Assembly (NCBI RefSeq): GCF_030718995.1
Contig: NZ_CP132204.1
Span: 3,286,001-3,350,000 of the forward strand
DNA length: 64,000 nucleotides
Direction: 5' to 3'
Origin: Arthrobacter oryzae
GTDB taxonomy: Bacteria; Actinomycetota; Actinomycetes; Actinomycetales; Micrococcaceae
Both the position numbers and the translations under genes were made by a program. Shown here in pieces: positions 8,550 to 16,715 of this stretch. Every line of letters begins with the position of its first letter. Positions within the stretch are counted from its first letter, which is position 1. Under the pieces are notes generated by a model. That model was not told the origin of the DNA and did not search any database. It worked only from the letters and a program-made list of their open reading frames with translations.

Positions 8550-8774
8550 GTGCGAATCAGCGACTTCTGGCGGCTCATGGACGATGAGTTCGGGGCGGGA
8601 TACTCCCGTGTCCTCAGCAGTTCCCTGGTACTGGCGGGTGTCGGAGGCCGGACTGCCGACCAGGCGCTGGCGGCCGGGATCCCCCCGCGCCAGGTCTGGC
8701 TGGCGATGTGCGACGTCCAGGACGTCCCGGCTGACCGCCGGCTCGGCAGGGACATCAAGCCGTCCCGGAACTGA
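8550..8774 (+). CDS. DUF3046 family protein
   Basis: A 74-residue protein (MRISDFWRLMDDEFG at the N-terminus, ending DRRLGRDIKPSRN) recognised as DUF3046, a small actinobacterial family of unknown function that is typically found just upstream of recA (Rv2738c in M. tuberculosis, from memory). The start is GTG with no ribosome binding site; GAGACT at 8538-8543, 6 nt before it, could be a -10 for a leaderless transcript. The sequence is rich in Trp, Arg and Asp and has no membrane segment. recA begins 188 nt downstream behind its own SOS-controlled promoter. Confidence 0.82.
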   Translation: MRISDFWRLMDDEFGAGYSRVLSSSLVLAGVGGRTADQALAAGIPPRQVWLAMCDVQDVPADRRLGRDIKPSRN

Positions 8775-8804
8775 GGTCACCGGCCTGACACGCCGCAGGA
8801 TTGT

Positions 8805-8820
8805 TCGAATATCTGTTCGG
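8805..8820. promoter_or_regulatory. LexA (SOS) box upstream of recA
   Basis: TCGAATATCTGTTCGG matches the actinobacterial SOS consensus TCGAAC-N4-GTTCGA at 10 of 12 positions. It overlaps the place of a -35 (TCGAAT, 8805-8810) 17 nt ahead of the -10-like TATGCT (8828-8833), the arrangement expected for repression by LexA. Confidence 0.8.
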
Positions 8821-8962
8821 GTCGGGCTATGCTTTTTTCAGACCGTTGTCCACATACGCAATGTCATCCGGCAATAATGTCGGTCGGTGCCGTTAGCGTC
8901 GGTGATGACAGATAAAGGGCCGCTCAGGCCACTCCACAGCGAGAAAACTAGAGGTGTGAACC

Positions 8963-10018
8963 ATGGCGGCAGCCCCGGATCGTCAGAAGGCGCTCGACGC
9001 AGCGCTGGCCCAGATCGACAAGCAGTTCGGCAAAGGCTCCGTCATGCGGCTGGGCGATGAAGTACGAGCTCCCATCGAAGTGATCCCCACCGGCTCCATT
9101 GCCTTGGACGTTGCCCTTGGAATTGGCGGCCTGCCGCGCGGCCGTGTGGTGGAGATCTACGGCCCGGAATCGTCAGGTAAGACCACCGTCGCCCTGCATG
9201 CCGTGGCGAATGCCCAGCGCCAGGGCGGCATTGCCGCCTTCATCGACGCCGAGCACGCCCTCGATCCGGAATACGCCGCGAAGCTGGGTGTCGATACCGA
9301 CGCGCTGCTGGTATCCCAGCCGGACACCGGTGAGCAGGCCCTGGAGATCATGGACATGCTGATCGGCTCGGGCTCCCTCGATGTCATCGTCATCGACTCC
9401 GTGGCAGCCCTGGTGCCCCGCGCGGAAATCGAAGGTGACATGGGCGACAGCCACGTCGGCCTGCAGGCACGCCTGATGAGCCAGGCGCTCCGTAAAATCA
9501 CCGGACGCTTGAGCCAGACCAAGACCACCGCCATCTTCATCAACCAGCTGCGCGAGAAGATCGGTGTATTCTTCGGATCGCCCGAGACCACCACCGGCGG
9601 TAAGGCACTGAAGTTCTACGCCTCCATCCGCATCGACGTCCGCCGCATCCAGACGCTGAAGGAAGGCGCCGATTCGGTGGGCAACCGCACCAAGGCGAAA
9701 ATCGTCAAGAACAAGATGGCTCCGCCTTTCAAAATCGCCGAGTTCGACATCATTTACGGCCAGGGCATCTCCCGCGAGGGCGGCATCATCGACATGGGCG
9801 TTGAGCACGGCCTGATCAAGAAGTCCGGTTCATGGTTCACCTACGACGGCGACCAGCTGGGCCAGGGCATGGAAAACTCCCGGCGCTTCCTCCGGGACAA
9901 CCCGGAGCTTGCCGCGGAACTGGAGCGCCTCATCAAGGAGAAGCTGGGCGTTGGCGTCAAGCCGGCCGCGGCCGAAACTGAAGAGTCGCCGAAGCTCAAG
10001 GCCGTTGACGGTTTCTAG
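8963..10018 (+). CDS. recA: Recombinase RecA
   Basis: The ATP-dependent strand-exchange protein of homologous recombination and the co-protease that triggers LexA self-cleavage. The 351 residues match the family with no intein (unlike the M. tuberculosis protein). The Walker A motif GPESSGKTT is near residues 68-76; further landmarks are [19 protein letters not shown] (Walker B), the mobile L2 region around [24 protein letters not shown], and a C-terminus ending KLKAVDGF. The start ATG 8963 is preceded by TAGAGGTG. An SOS box lies about 145 nt upstream. recX overlaps its end. Confidence 0.98.
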   Translation: MAAAPDRQKALDAALAQIDKQFGKGSVMRLGDEVRAPIEVIPTGSIALDVALGIGGLPRGRVVEIYGPESSGKTTVALHAVANAQRQGGIAAFIDAEHALDPEYAAKLGVDTDALLVSQPDTGEQALEIMDMLIGSGSLDVIVIDSVAALVPRAEIEGDMGDSHVGLQARLMSQALRKITGRLSQTKTTAIFINQLREKIGVFFGSPETTTGGKALKFYASIRIDVRRIQTLKEGADSVGNRTKAKIVKNKMAPPFKIAEFDIIYGQGISREGGIIDMGVEHGLIKKSGSWFTYDGDQLGQGMENSRRFLRDNPELAAELERLIKEKLGVGVKPAAAETEESPKLKAVDGF

Positions 10019-10586
10019 GGGAACCCGGCGGGGCGGTCCGGATCCGGAGGCTGAACAGGATGCCGAGCCGGATCCGGCCGCGGTGGCTCGGGCCATCGTG
10101 CTGCGGCAGCTGACCAGCTCGCCCAAGAGCAGGCTGCAACTGTCCCGCAAGCTTGCCGAACGCAACGTTCCGGAGGATGTGGCGGAGGCCGTCCTCGACC
10201 GTTTCGAGGACGTCCGGCTCGTTGATGACGCGGAGTTTGCGGATATGTGGGTCCGGAGCAGGTCCCAGACCCGGAAGCTCGCGAAGGGGGCGTTGCGGCG
10301 CGAGCTGGCTGACAAAGGTATTGACGCCGACATCGCGGCACGCGCCCTGGAGCAGCTCAGCGACGACGCCGAAGAGTCCGCTGCGCGGGAACTCGTCAAA
10401 CGCAAACTGAAGGGCGGGGTTAACCTCGCGGACCGGGCTGAGCGGGACAAGGTGACGCGTCGGCTGGCGTCGATGCTGGCGCGGAAGGGATACCAGCCTT
10501 CACAGGCCTTCCGGATCGTAGGGGAGGTCCTCGAGTCCGCGGCGGCGGACCCGGACGGTGAGCGGGCGGCCACGGAATTCCTGTGA
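10005..10586 (+). CDS. recX: Regulatory protein RecX
   Basis: RecX proteins bind and inhibit RecA filaments. Three tandem three-helix RecX repeats are visible: [41 protein letters not shown] with [12 protein letters not shown], and [15 protein letters not shown] with [10 protein letters not shown]. The most plausible start is TTG 10005, giving [10 protein letters not shown] and 193 residues and overlapping the 3' end of recA by 14 nt; the mycobacterial protein also begins MTVS and overlaps recA (recalled, not checked). GTG 10083 would remove only non-conserved residues and is the alternative (167 residues). The frame extends to 9909 only as a recA shadow. Coupled translation with recA is likely. 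Confidence 0.88.
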   Translation: MTVSRGTRRGGPDPEAEQDAEPDPAAVARAIVLRQLTSSPKSRLQLSRKLAERNVPEDVAEAVLDRFEDVRLVDDAEFADMWVRSRSQTRKLAKGALRRELADKGIDADIAARALEQLSDDAEESAARELVKRKLKGGVNLADRAERDKVTRRLASMLARKGYQPSQAFRIVGEVLESAAADPDGERAATEFL

Positions 10587-10591
10587 ACCGG

Positions 10592-10597
10592 TACCCT
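10592..10597 (+). promoter_or_regulatory. -10 element of miaB (leaderless start)
   Basis: TACCCT is 6 nt upstream of the GTG at 10604. There is no Shine-Dalgarno sequence in the 17-nt gap after recX. Confidence 0.35.
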
Positions 10598-10603
10598 TAA
10601 CAG

Positions 10604-12172
10604 GTGAGTTTGACCATTCCCTCCCCAGCGTCCGGCACCAGCACGTCCGCCAGCATCGATGCAGCACCGGCGGCGGCCCCGCCGCGCACCTATCAGGTGC
10701 GCACCTTCGGCTGCCAGATGAACGTGCACGACTCAGAACGGATGGCCGGCATGCTGGAAGGCGCCGGTTATGTTCCCGCGTCCGGCGACCACGCGGATGT
10801 GGTGGTGTTCAACACGTGCGCGGTCCGGGAAAACGCTGATAACAAGCTCTACGGCAATCTCGGGATGCTGGCGCCGGTCAAGGCTGCGAACCCGGGCATG
10901 CAGATCGCGGTGGGCGGTTGCCTGGCCCAGAAGGACCGGGAAACGATCCTGAAGAAGGCCCCGTGGGTTGATGCTGTGTTTGGTACCCACAACGTCGGTG
11001 CCCTGCCCGCGCTGTTGGACCGCGCCCGGCACAACAATGAAGCCCAGCTCGAGATCCTTGAGTCACTGGACGTTTTCCCGTCCACGCTTCCCACAAAGCG
11101 GGACTCGGTCTACTCGGGCTGGGTGTCCATTTCCGTGGGGTGCAACAACACCTGCACGTTCTGCATCGTGCCTGCGCTGCGAGGCAAGGAAAAGGACCGC
11201 CGCCCGGGCGACATCCTCGCCGAGATCCAGGCGCTGGTGGATGACGGTGCGATCGAAGTCACGCTCCTGGGCCAGAACGTGAACTCCTACGGTGTGGAGT
11301 TCGGCGACCGCCAGGCCTTCTCCAAACTGCTCCGCGCCTGCGGCGAAATAGAAGGGCTCGAACGCGTCAGGTTCACCAGCCCGCACCCCGCTGCGTTCAC
11401 TGACGACGTCATTGACGCCATGGCCGAAACCCCGAACGTCATGCCGCAGCTCCACATGCCGCTGCAGTCAGGCTCGGACAAAGTACTCAAGGACATGAAG
11501 CGGTCCTACCGTTCCACCAAGTTCCTCGGCATCCTGGACAAGGTCCGGGAACGGATTCCGCATGCAGCCATCTCCACCGACATCATTGTGGGCTTCCCCG
11601 GCGAAACCGAAGAGGACTTCCAGGCCACCCTGGACGTCGTCGAGAAATCCCGTTTTGCCACGGCCTTCACGTTCCAGTACTCCAAGCGTCCCGGCACTCC
11701 TGCAGCCGACCTGCCGGACCAGCTCCCGAAGGCCGTGGTGCAGGAGCGCTTTGAGCGGCTGACCGCCCTGCAGGACCGTATCGCGGCCGAGGAGAATGCC
11801 CGCCAGCTGGGCCGCCGCGTGGAAGTCATGGTCACCGCGCAGTCCGGCCGCAAGGCAGAAGAAACCCACCGGTTGTCCGGCCGGTCGCAGGACCAGCGGC
11901 TGGTGCACTTCTCGGTCCCTGAGGGCTCGGAGAAGCCCCGGCCCGGTGACCTCGTGACCGTCACCATCACTGAAGCCGCAGCCTTCCACCTGGTGGCCGA
12001 TCCGGCGACGGCGGCAGACTACACGCTGCGCCGCTCCCGTGCCGGCGATGCCTGGGACAGGTCCCAGGCGGACTCCTGCGGTGCCCCGCTGCCCGGCAGC
12101 GGTTCCGGCACGAACGGCAGCAAGGGCGGGGTGTCCTTGGGCATGCCGGCTCTTCCCGTCCGACGCAGCTAG
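10604..12172 (+). CDS. miaB: tRNA-2-methylthio-N6-dimethylallyladenosine synthase
   Basis: A radical SAM methylthiotransferase that converts i6A37 to ms2i6A37 in tRNAs reading UNN codons. The 522 residues contain the UPF0004 domain with cluster cysteines C37, C72 and C106, the radical SAM motif C180-x3-C184-x2-C187 (CNNTCTFC) and a C-terminal TRAM domain (about 395-460, [12 protein letters not shown] to [14 protein letters not shown]). A variable tail of about 60 residues follows. The start is GTG 10604. It lies 3 nt from miaA, which makes its substrate, so the two act in sequence on the same nucleotide. Confidence 0.95.
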   Translation: MSLTIPSPASGTSTSASIDAAPAAAPPRTYQVRTFGCQMNVHDSERMAGMLEGAGYVPASGDHADVVVFNTCAVRENADNKLYGNLGMLAPVKAANPGMQIAVGGCLAQKDRETILKKAPWVDAVFGTHNVGALPALLDRARHNNEAQLEILESLDVFPSTLPTKRDSVYSGWVSISVGCNNTCTFCIVPALRGKEKDRRPGDILAEIQALVDDGAIEVTLLGQNVNSYGVEFGDRQAFSKLLRACGEIEGLERVRFTSPHPAAFTDDVIDAMAETPNVMPQLHMPLQSGSDKVLKDMKRSYRSTKFLGILDKVRERIPHAAISTDIIVGFPGETEEDFQATLDVVEKSRFATAFTFQYSKRPGTPAADLPDQLPKAVVQERFERLTALQDRIAAEENARQLGRRVEVMVTAQSGRKAEETHRLSGRSQDQRLVHFSVPEGSEKPRPGDLVTVTITEAAAFHLVADPATAADYTLRRSRAGDAWDRSQADSCGAPLPGSGSGTNGSKGGVSLGMPALPVRRS

Positions 12173-12175
12173 GCG

Positions 12176-13078
12176 ATGGTCAACACGCCGCCTGCCGTCA
12201 TCGCAGTGGTCGGCCCCACCGGGTCCGGGAAGTCGGACCTCGCAGTCGCATTGGCGCTGGAACTTGGCGGTGAAGTCATCAACGCAGACGCCATGCAGTT
12301 CTACCGCGGCATGGACATCGGGACCGCCAAGATCACTGCCGAGGAACGCAGGGGAGTCCCGCACCACCTGCTGGATACCCTCGACATCACCGAAGAAGCC
12401 AGCGTTTCGGACTTCCAGCGCGAGGCCAGGGCTGCCATCGCCGAGATCCACGGGCGCGGCAAGCGGGCCATCCTGGCCGGGGGCTCCGGCCTTTATGTCC
12501 GGGCCGCACTGGACGTGCTCGAGTTCCCGGGCACCGATCCGGCCGTCCGGCGCCGCCTGGAAGCCGAGCTCGACGACGCCGGCCTAGCCCCGCTGCGCGC
12601 CCGGCTCGAAGCGGTCGACCCTGTTTCCGCCGCCCGCCTGGGCGACGCCCGCAGGGTTGTCCGTGCCCTGGAGGTCTTCGAGCTGACGGGGCGTCCTTTC
12701 AGTTCCTTCATGCCGGTGCGGGAGTACTTCCAGCCAGCGGTACAGATCGGACTCGACGTCGACAGGGAAATCCTGAAGGACAGGCTGGCGCGCCGTGTCC
12801 ACGGCATGGTGGCCAACGGACTGCAGGCTGAAGTGCAGCGGTTGGACGCTGCAGGGCTGCGGAACGGCAAAACCGCAGCGCGAGCACTGGGCTACTCCCA
12901 GTTCCTGAAGGTTCTCGACGGTGAGTGGGATGCAGGCCAGGCCACGGAAGACACGATTGTGGCCACGCGGAAATTTGCCCGCAGGCAGCTCACCTGGTTC
13001 AGGGCGGATCCCCGCATCGCCTGGCTCGACTGGCAGGACCCGGACCTGGCGGCCAAGGCGGCAGCCATCTGCCGCTGA
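12176..13078 (+). CDS. miaA: tRNA dimethylallyltransferase
   Basis: Transfers dimethylallyl from DMAPP to A37 of tRNAs with A36, making the i6A used by MiaB. The 300-residue length is typical. The P-loop [11 protein letters not shown] is near residues 13-23, followed by [18 protein letters not shown], the DxxxPxE-like loop (here in the [11 protein letters not shown] region), [16 protein letters not shown] and [16 protein letters not shown] near the C-terminus. The ATG is 3 nt past the miaB stop (TAGGCGATG), so it depends on the miaB transcript. Nothing unusual is seen. Confidence 0.95.
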   Translation: MVNTPPAVIAVVGPTGSGKSDLAVALALELGGEVINADAMQFYRGMDIGTAKITAEERRGVPHHLLDTLDITEEASVSDFQREARAAIAEIHGRGKRAILAGGSGLYVRAALDVLEFPGTDPAVRRRLEAELDDAGLAPLRARLEAVDPVSAARLGDARRVVRALEVFELTGRPFSSFMPVREYFQPAVQIGLDVDREILKDRLARRVHGMVANGLQAEVQRLDAAGLRNGKTAARALGYSQFLKVLDGEWDAGQATEDTIVATRKFARRQLTWFRADPRIAWLDWQDPDLAAKAAAICR

Positions 13079-13127
13079 GCCGCGCCCCGGTGTGCCTGCG
13101 GGTGTCCTGCCCGCCCCGCCGGGACGG

Positions 13128-13133
13128 TAACCT
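13128..13133 (+). promoter_or_regulatory. -10 element of dapF (leaderless start)
   Basis: TAACCT lies 6 nt upstream of the dapF ATG at 13140. GGAG is also present 2-5 nt before the ATG, too close for normal spacing. Confidence 0.4.
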
Positions 13134-13139
13134 TGGAGC

Positions 13140-14084
13140 ATGGACGAAACGCTTGCACCCGCCCCTGACCGCACACTCCAGGGGCTGAGCGGCCTGGCCT
13201 TCTCCAAGGGCCACGGCACCGGCAACGATTTCGTGCTGGTTGCAGACCCCGAGGGTACCTGGCCCATTGCGCCCGAGCAGGTTGCGGAACTCTGCGACCG
13301 CCACCGCGGCATCGGCGGCGACGGGCTGATCCGCGCGGTTCCGTCGCGGTACCTCCCGGAAGGACGTGAGCTGCAGGCCGTCCACCCTGATGCCGAGTGG
13401 TTCATGGACTACCGCAACGGGGACGGATCCCTGTCCGAAATGTGCGGAAACGGCGTGCGGGTGTTCGTCCACTTCCTCATCGCTGAAGGACTCGTCCGGC
13501 TTGACGCCGGCGACGCACTGACAATCGGCACGCGCGGAGGCGTCAAGACGGTAGTGCGGACCGACAACGGCTACGCCGTGGACATGGGCCCGTGGGAATT
13601 CATCTTCCCGGGTGAGGCCACCGCCCGGGCCATGGACTCGCTCGTGACCGCGGACGGCCTCGAGGTGCCCCGCCCGGCGCTGTCCGTCAGCATGGGCAAT
13701 CCGCACACTGTGGTGGCCCTCGCGGAACTGAGCGAGCTCGAGGCAACGCAGCTTTTCAAGGCACCGCAGGTTGACCCGAAGCCGGCCCACGGGACCAATG
13801 TCGAGTTCGTCGTCCCGTCCGAGCCGCTCGTCCACGACGGCGTCGGGACCGTCACCATGCGTGTCCACGAACGCGGTGTGGGGGAGACGCAGTCCTGCGG
13901 CACCGGCGCGTGCGCGGCAGCGGTTGCCATCCGTCACTGGGCCGGGCAGGGCGCTCCGGACGCCTGGAACGTCAAGGTTCCCGGCGGCGTCGTCGGGGTG
14001 AAGTTCTTTGCGGGGCCGGAAGGCCACGAACATGTGGAGCTCAGCGGTCCGGCCGTGATCGTGGCTAGCGGGACGCTTTCCTGA
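13140..14084 (+). CDS. dapF: Diaminopimelate epimerase
   Basis: Interconverts LL- and meso-diaminopimelate for lysine and peptidoglycan synthesis, PLP-independent, with two catalytic cysteines. Both are present: C102 in EMCGNGVRV and C253 in SCGTGACAAAVA. The 314-residue length is on the long side because of inserted residues around SRYLPEGRELQAVHP. The GHGTGNDFVLV substrate loop is near residue 23. Its 3' end overlaps the convergent methyltransferase gene by 20 bp. Placement after miaB-miaA is common in actinobacteria. Confidence 0.95.
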   Translation: MDETLAPAPDRTLQGLSGLAFSKGHGTGNDFVLVADPEGTWPIAPEQVAELCDRHRGIGGDGLIRAVPSRYLPEGRELQAVHPDAEWFMDYRNGDGSLSEMCGNGVRVFVHFLIAEGLVRLDAGDALTIGTRGGVKTVVRTDNGYAVDMGPWEFIFPGEATARAMDSLVTADGLEVPRPALSVSMGNPHTVVALAELSELEATQLFKAPQVDPKPAHGTNVEFVVPSEPLVHDGVGTVTMRVHERGVGETQSCGTGACAAAVAIRHWAGQGAPDAWNVKVPGGVVGVKFFAGPEGHEHVELSGPAVIVASGTLS

Positions 14085-14679
14085 CCCTCAGGATCCGGAA
14101 GGACTTCGAGGTGCTCTCCCGGGTGACACTGAAACTGCTGTCCAATTCAGCGTCCAGCCAGCGCTGGAGGGAATCCGAACCAAGGTTCTTCTGGACCACC
14201 AGCCAGGCGGATCCGCCCGGGGCCAGCCGGGGCAGCCACTTCAACAGCAGCGAGTGAAGCTCGTCTTTTCCAATCCGGATGGGGGGATTGGACCAGATCG
14301 TGTCGAACCGGATTCCGGCATCGACGTCGTCGGGCAGGCTGGCGGTGACGTTGCCCAGACCCAGCAGGGCCGCATTTTCGTTGGTGAGTGCGATGCAGCG
14401 CTCATTCACGTCCACGGCGTAGACGTGTGCGTGCGGCGCGCGGAGGGCCATAGTGAGGGCGATGGGACCCCAGCCGCAGCCGATGTCCAGCAGGTTGCCC
14501 TGGGGGGACGGGGCCGGGACGTCGGCCAGCAGGACCGCCGTTCCCTTGTCGATGCCGTCGGGGCTGAAGATGCCGTTGGACGTCTGCAGCCTGCGGGTTT
14601 CACCGGCAAGTTCCACGGTGAGCGGTTTGCGGGTGAACGGCCCGGCCGGCTGGGCGCTGAAATAGTGTGCAGACTCCAT
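14065..14679 (-). CDS. Class I SAM-dependent methyltransferase, RsmC/RlmG-like
   Basis: A 204-residue Rossmann-fold methyltransferase. Motif I is LLDIGCGWGPIALTMA (about 63-78), an acidic motif II follows at YAVDVNE, and the catalytic NPPIRIGK (about 130-137) is the N-P-P-F/I signature of exocyclic N2-guanine methyltransferases. By similarity the substrate is probably a guanosine in rRNA, as for RsmC (G1207 of 16S RNA), but the protein has only the catalytic half of E. coli RsmC. The start ATG 14679 has no ribosome binding site. It overlaps dapF convergently. Confidence 0.82.
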   Translation of the reverse strand: MESAHYFSAQPAGPFTRKPLTVELAGETRRLQTSNGIFSPDGIDKGTAVLLADVPAPSPQGNLLDIGCGWGPIALTMALRAPHAHVYAVDVNERCIALTNENAALLGLGNVTASLPDDVDAGIRFDTIWSNPPIRIGKDELHSLLLKWLPRLAPGGSAWLVVQKNLGSDSLQRWLDAELDSSFSVTRESTSKSFRILRVRKASR

Positions 14680-14751
14680 AACTCGCCAGATTAGTTGCCA
14701 CGCGCGCCGATGGGAAACGCGGACGGGAACGATGCAGGGAAACCGGTCTGC

Positions 14752-15146
14752 TAAGGTTTAATCCATGTTCTTGATCTTTGAGTAGCCGGCACGGGCCTTA
14801 GCCCGTCCCGCAGCGACGCAGGTATTCACCTTCCGCTCAGTGCGCCGTCCAGCCGTGACTATCCGGCCCGACGTCCCGCCCGTACTACTTGGAGTCCAGC
14901 AATGCTGATCATCTGAACCGTGGCGATCCGACTGCCACCGACACCCCGGCCCTTTCGCACAGCCGCCCGCCTCGCAGGACGCCTGTGTCACCACCCGCTT
15001 CACCACCAATTCCGCCGGCCGCCGCCCAGCGAGCCGCCGGCATTCCAGGAGCCCGAATGACCACTAGTCGTCAGCCCAGCGCGAATACCGCCCCGCAGAC
15101 AACCAATCAGCATTATTCTGAAGGTGTCGAATCTTCAAAGGAGAAC
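14752..15146 (+). promoter_or_regulatory. hflX promoter and long leader with micro-ORF and hairpin
   Basis: This 467-nt gap (from 14680) has no gene. TAAGGT at 14752-14757 is a -10; the first ATG (14765-14767) lies 7 nt after it and opens a six-codon ORF, MFLIFE, ending with TAG at 14783-14785. A stem ACGGGC/GCCCGT with CTTA loop follows at 14791-14806. The remaining 340 nt are Pro/Arg-rich out of frame, with no open frame of good codon bias. AAAGGAG at 15137-15143 is the ribosome binding site of hflX. The layout suggests translation-dependent control of hflX. Confidence 0.5.
14765..14785 (+). CDS. Putative six-codon leader peptide upstream of hflX
   Basis: ATG TTC TTG ATC TTT GAG TAG encodes MFLIFE. 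It would be translated as a leaderless ORF because the -10 TAAGGT ends 7 nt before the ATG. A GC-rich hairpin begins 6 nt after the stop. This is inferred from position alone; a peptide this short has no homology evidence. Confidence 0.3.
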   Translation: MFLIFE

Positions 15147-16715
15147 ATGACCAACCAGCCCAACACCGGATCAGATTCAGCCTCCCAGGACATGAGTCCT
15201 GAGGAAATCCAGGCTGTCATCGACCGGATTCTGTCCAAGGATGTCCCGGCCCGTGCAGCCGGCTCCGCCCCGGAAAATCCGCGCGGAGTCCTGGGTTCGG
15301 CCCAGGCGATTTCCCGCCAGGACAGCGAACACAGCATTTTCGACGGCGACCAGCAGGACCTCGAGGAACGCCGGGCCTTGCGCCGCACGGCAGGCCTTTC
15401 CACGGAACTCGAAGATGTCACCGAAGTCGAATACCGGCAGTTGCGCCTCGAACGGGTCGTCCTGGCGGGCCTTTGGACCGAAGGCACGCTGGCCGACGCC
15501 GAGAACTCCCTCCGCGAGCTGGCCGCCCTGGCCGAAACCGCGGGCTCGGAGGTCCTCGACGGCATCGTCCAGCGCCGCGCCAAGCCCGACCCCGGTACCT
15601 TCCTCGGCTCCGGCAAGGCCCAGGAGCTCAAGGACATCGTGATGTCCACCGGTGCCGACACCGTGGTGGTGGATGCCGAACTGGCTCCGTCCCAGCGGCG
15701 CGGACTCGAAGACATCGTGAAGGTCAAGGTCATTGACCGCACGGCCCTGATCCTGGACATCTTCGCCCAGCACGCCAAAAGCCGTGAAGGCAAGGCACAA
15801 GTGGAGCTGGCGCAGCTCGAGTACCTGCTCCCGCGCCTGCGCGGCTGGGGCGAGTCCATGTCCCGCCAGGCCGGTGGCCAGGTGGGCGGCGCAGGTGCCG
15901 GCATGGGTTCCCGCGGCCCCGGTGAAACCAAGATCGAACTGGACCGCCGCCGGATTCGCACCAGGATGGCCAAGCTGCGGCGCGAAATCGCCGCCATGAA
16001 GCCGGCGCGGGAAACGAAGCGGGCCAACCGCCGTCGTAATTCCGTGCCGTCCGTCGCCATTGCGGGGTACACGAACGCGGGAAAGTCCTCGCTCCTGAAC
16101 CGGCTCACCGACGCCGGCGTCCTGGTGGAGAACGCGCTGTTCGCGACGCTGGATCCGACGGTCCGCAAGGCGGAAACGGCTGACGGCCTGGGTTACACGC
16201 TGGCCGACACCGTGGGCTTTGTCCGTTCACTTCCCACGCAGCTGGTGGAAGCTTTCCGCTCCACACTGGAGGAAGTGGCCGATGCGGACCTCATCCTGCA
16301 CGTCGTGGATGTTTCGCACCCCGATCCTGAGGGACAGATCGCCGCGGTCCGGGCAGTGTTCAGCGAAGTGGACGCGCGCAAGGTCCCGGAGATCATTGTG
16401 CTGAACAAGGCCGACGCCGCGGATCCGTTCGTGGTGGAACGCCTGAAGCAGCGCGAACCCCGCCATGTGGTGGTGTCCGCCCGCACGGGCCAGGGCATCG
16501 CCGAGCTCCTGAAGGCCATCAGCGATGCCATTCCGAGGCCGAGCGTCAAGATGGAACTGCTGATTCCCTACAACCGCGGGGACCTGATCAGCAAACTCCA
16601 CGAAACGGACGCCGAAATCCTTCGCCTGGATCATGAAGAGGAGGGCACCCGCGCCCTCGTCATGGTGCGCGAGGGGCTCGCCGCTGAACTGGAATCCTTC
16701 ATCAGCAATGTCTGA
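15147..16715 (+). CDS. hflX: GTPase HflX, ribosome-splitting/rescue factor
   Basis: A ribosome-associated GTPase that splits stalled or antibiotic-blocked 70S ribosomes in studied bacteria. The 522 residues contain the N-terminal HflX domain (EVLDGIVQRR, GSGKAQELK), the glycine-rich linker helix region (AGAGMGSRGPGETK), then the G domain with G1 GYTNAGKSS, G3 DTVGFV, G4 NKAD and a C-terminal domain. ATG 15147 is chosen for its AAAGGAG; an in-frame ATG at 15057 also has AGGAG, but the codons between lose third-position G/C bias. The 3' end overlaps the helicase gene by 8 nt, so the two are co-transcribed. Confidence 0.93.
   Translation: MTNQPNTGSDSASQDMSPEEIQAVIDRILSKDVPARAAGSAPENPRGVLGSAQAISRQDSEHSIFDGDQQDLEERRALRRTAGLSTELEDVTEVEYRQLRLERVVLAGLWTEGTLADAENSLRELAALAETAGSEVLDGIVQRRAKPDPGTFLGSGKAQELKDIVMSTGADTVVVDAELAPSQRRGLEDIVKVKVIDRTALILDIFAQHAKSREGKAQVELAQLEYLLPRLRGWGESMSRQAGGQVGGAGAGMGSRGPGETKIELDRRRIRTRMAKLRREIAAMKPARETKRANRRRNSVPSVAIAGYTNAGKSSLLNRLTDAGVLVENALFATLDPTVRKAETADGLGYTLADTVGFVRSLPTQLVEAFRSTLEEVADADLILHVVDVSHPDPEGQIAAVRAVFSEVDARKVPEIIVLNKADAADPFVVERLKQREPRHVVVSARTGQGIAELLKAISDAIPRPSVKMELLIPYNRGDLISKLHETDAEILRLDHEEEGTRALVMVREGLAAELESFISNV

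Noticed and set aside
14889..15146. N-terminal extension of HflX
   Set aside because: The frame is open, but it is Pro/Arg-rich without G/C third-position bias, and a good ribosome binding site is located at 15137-15143.
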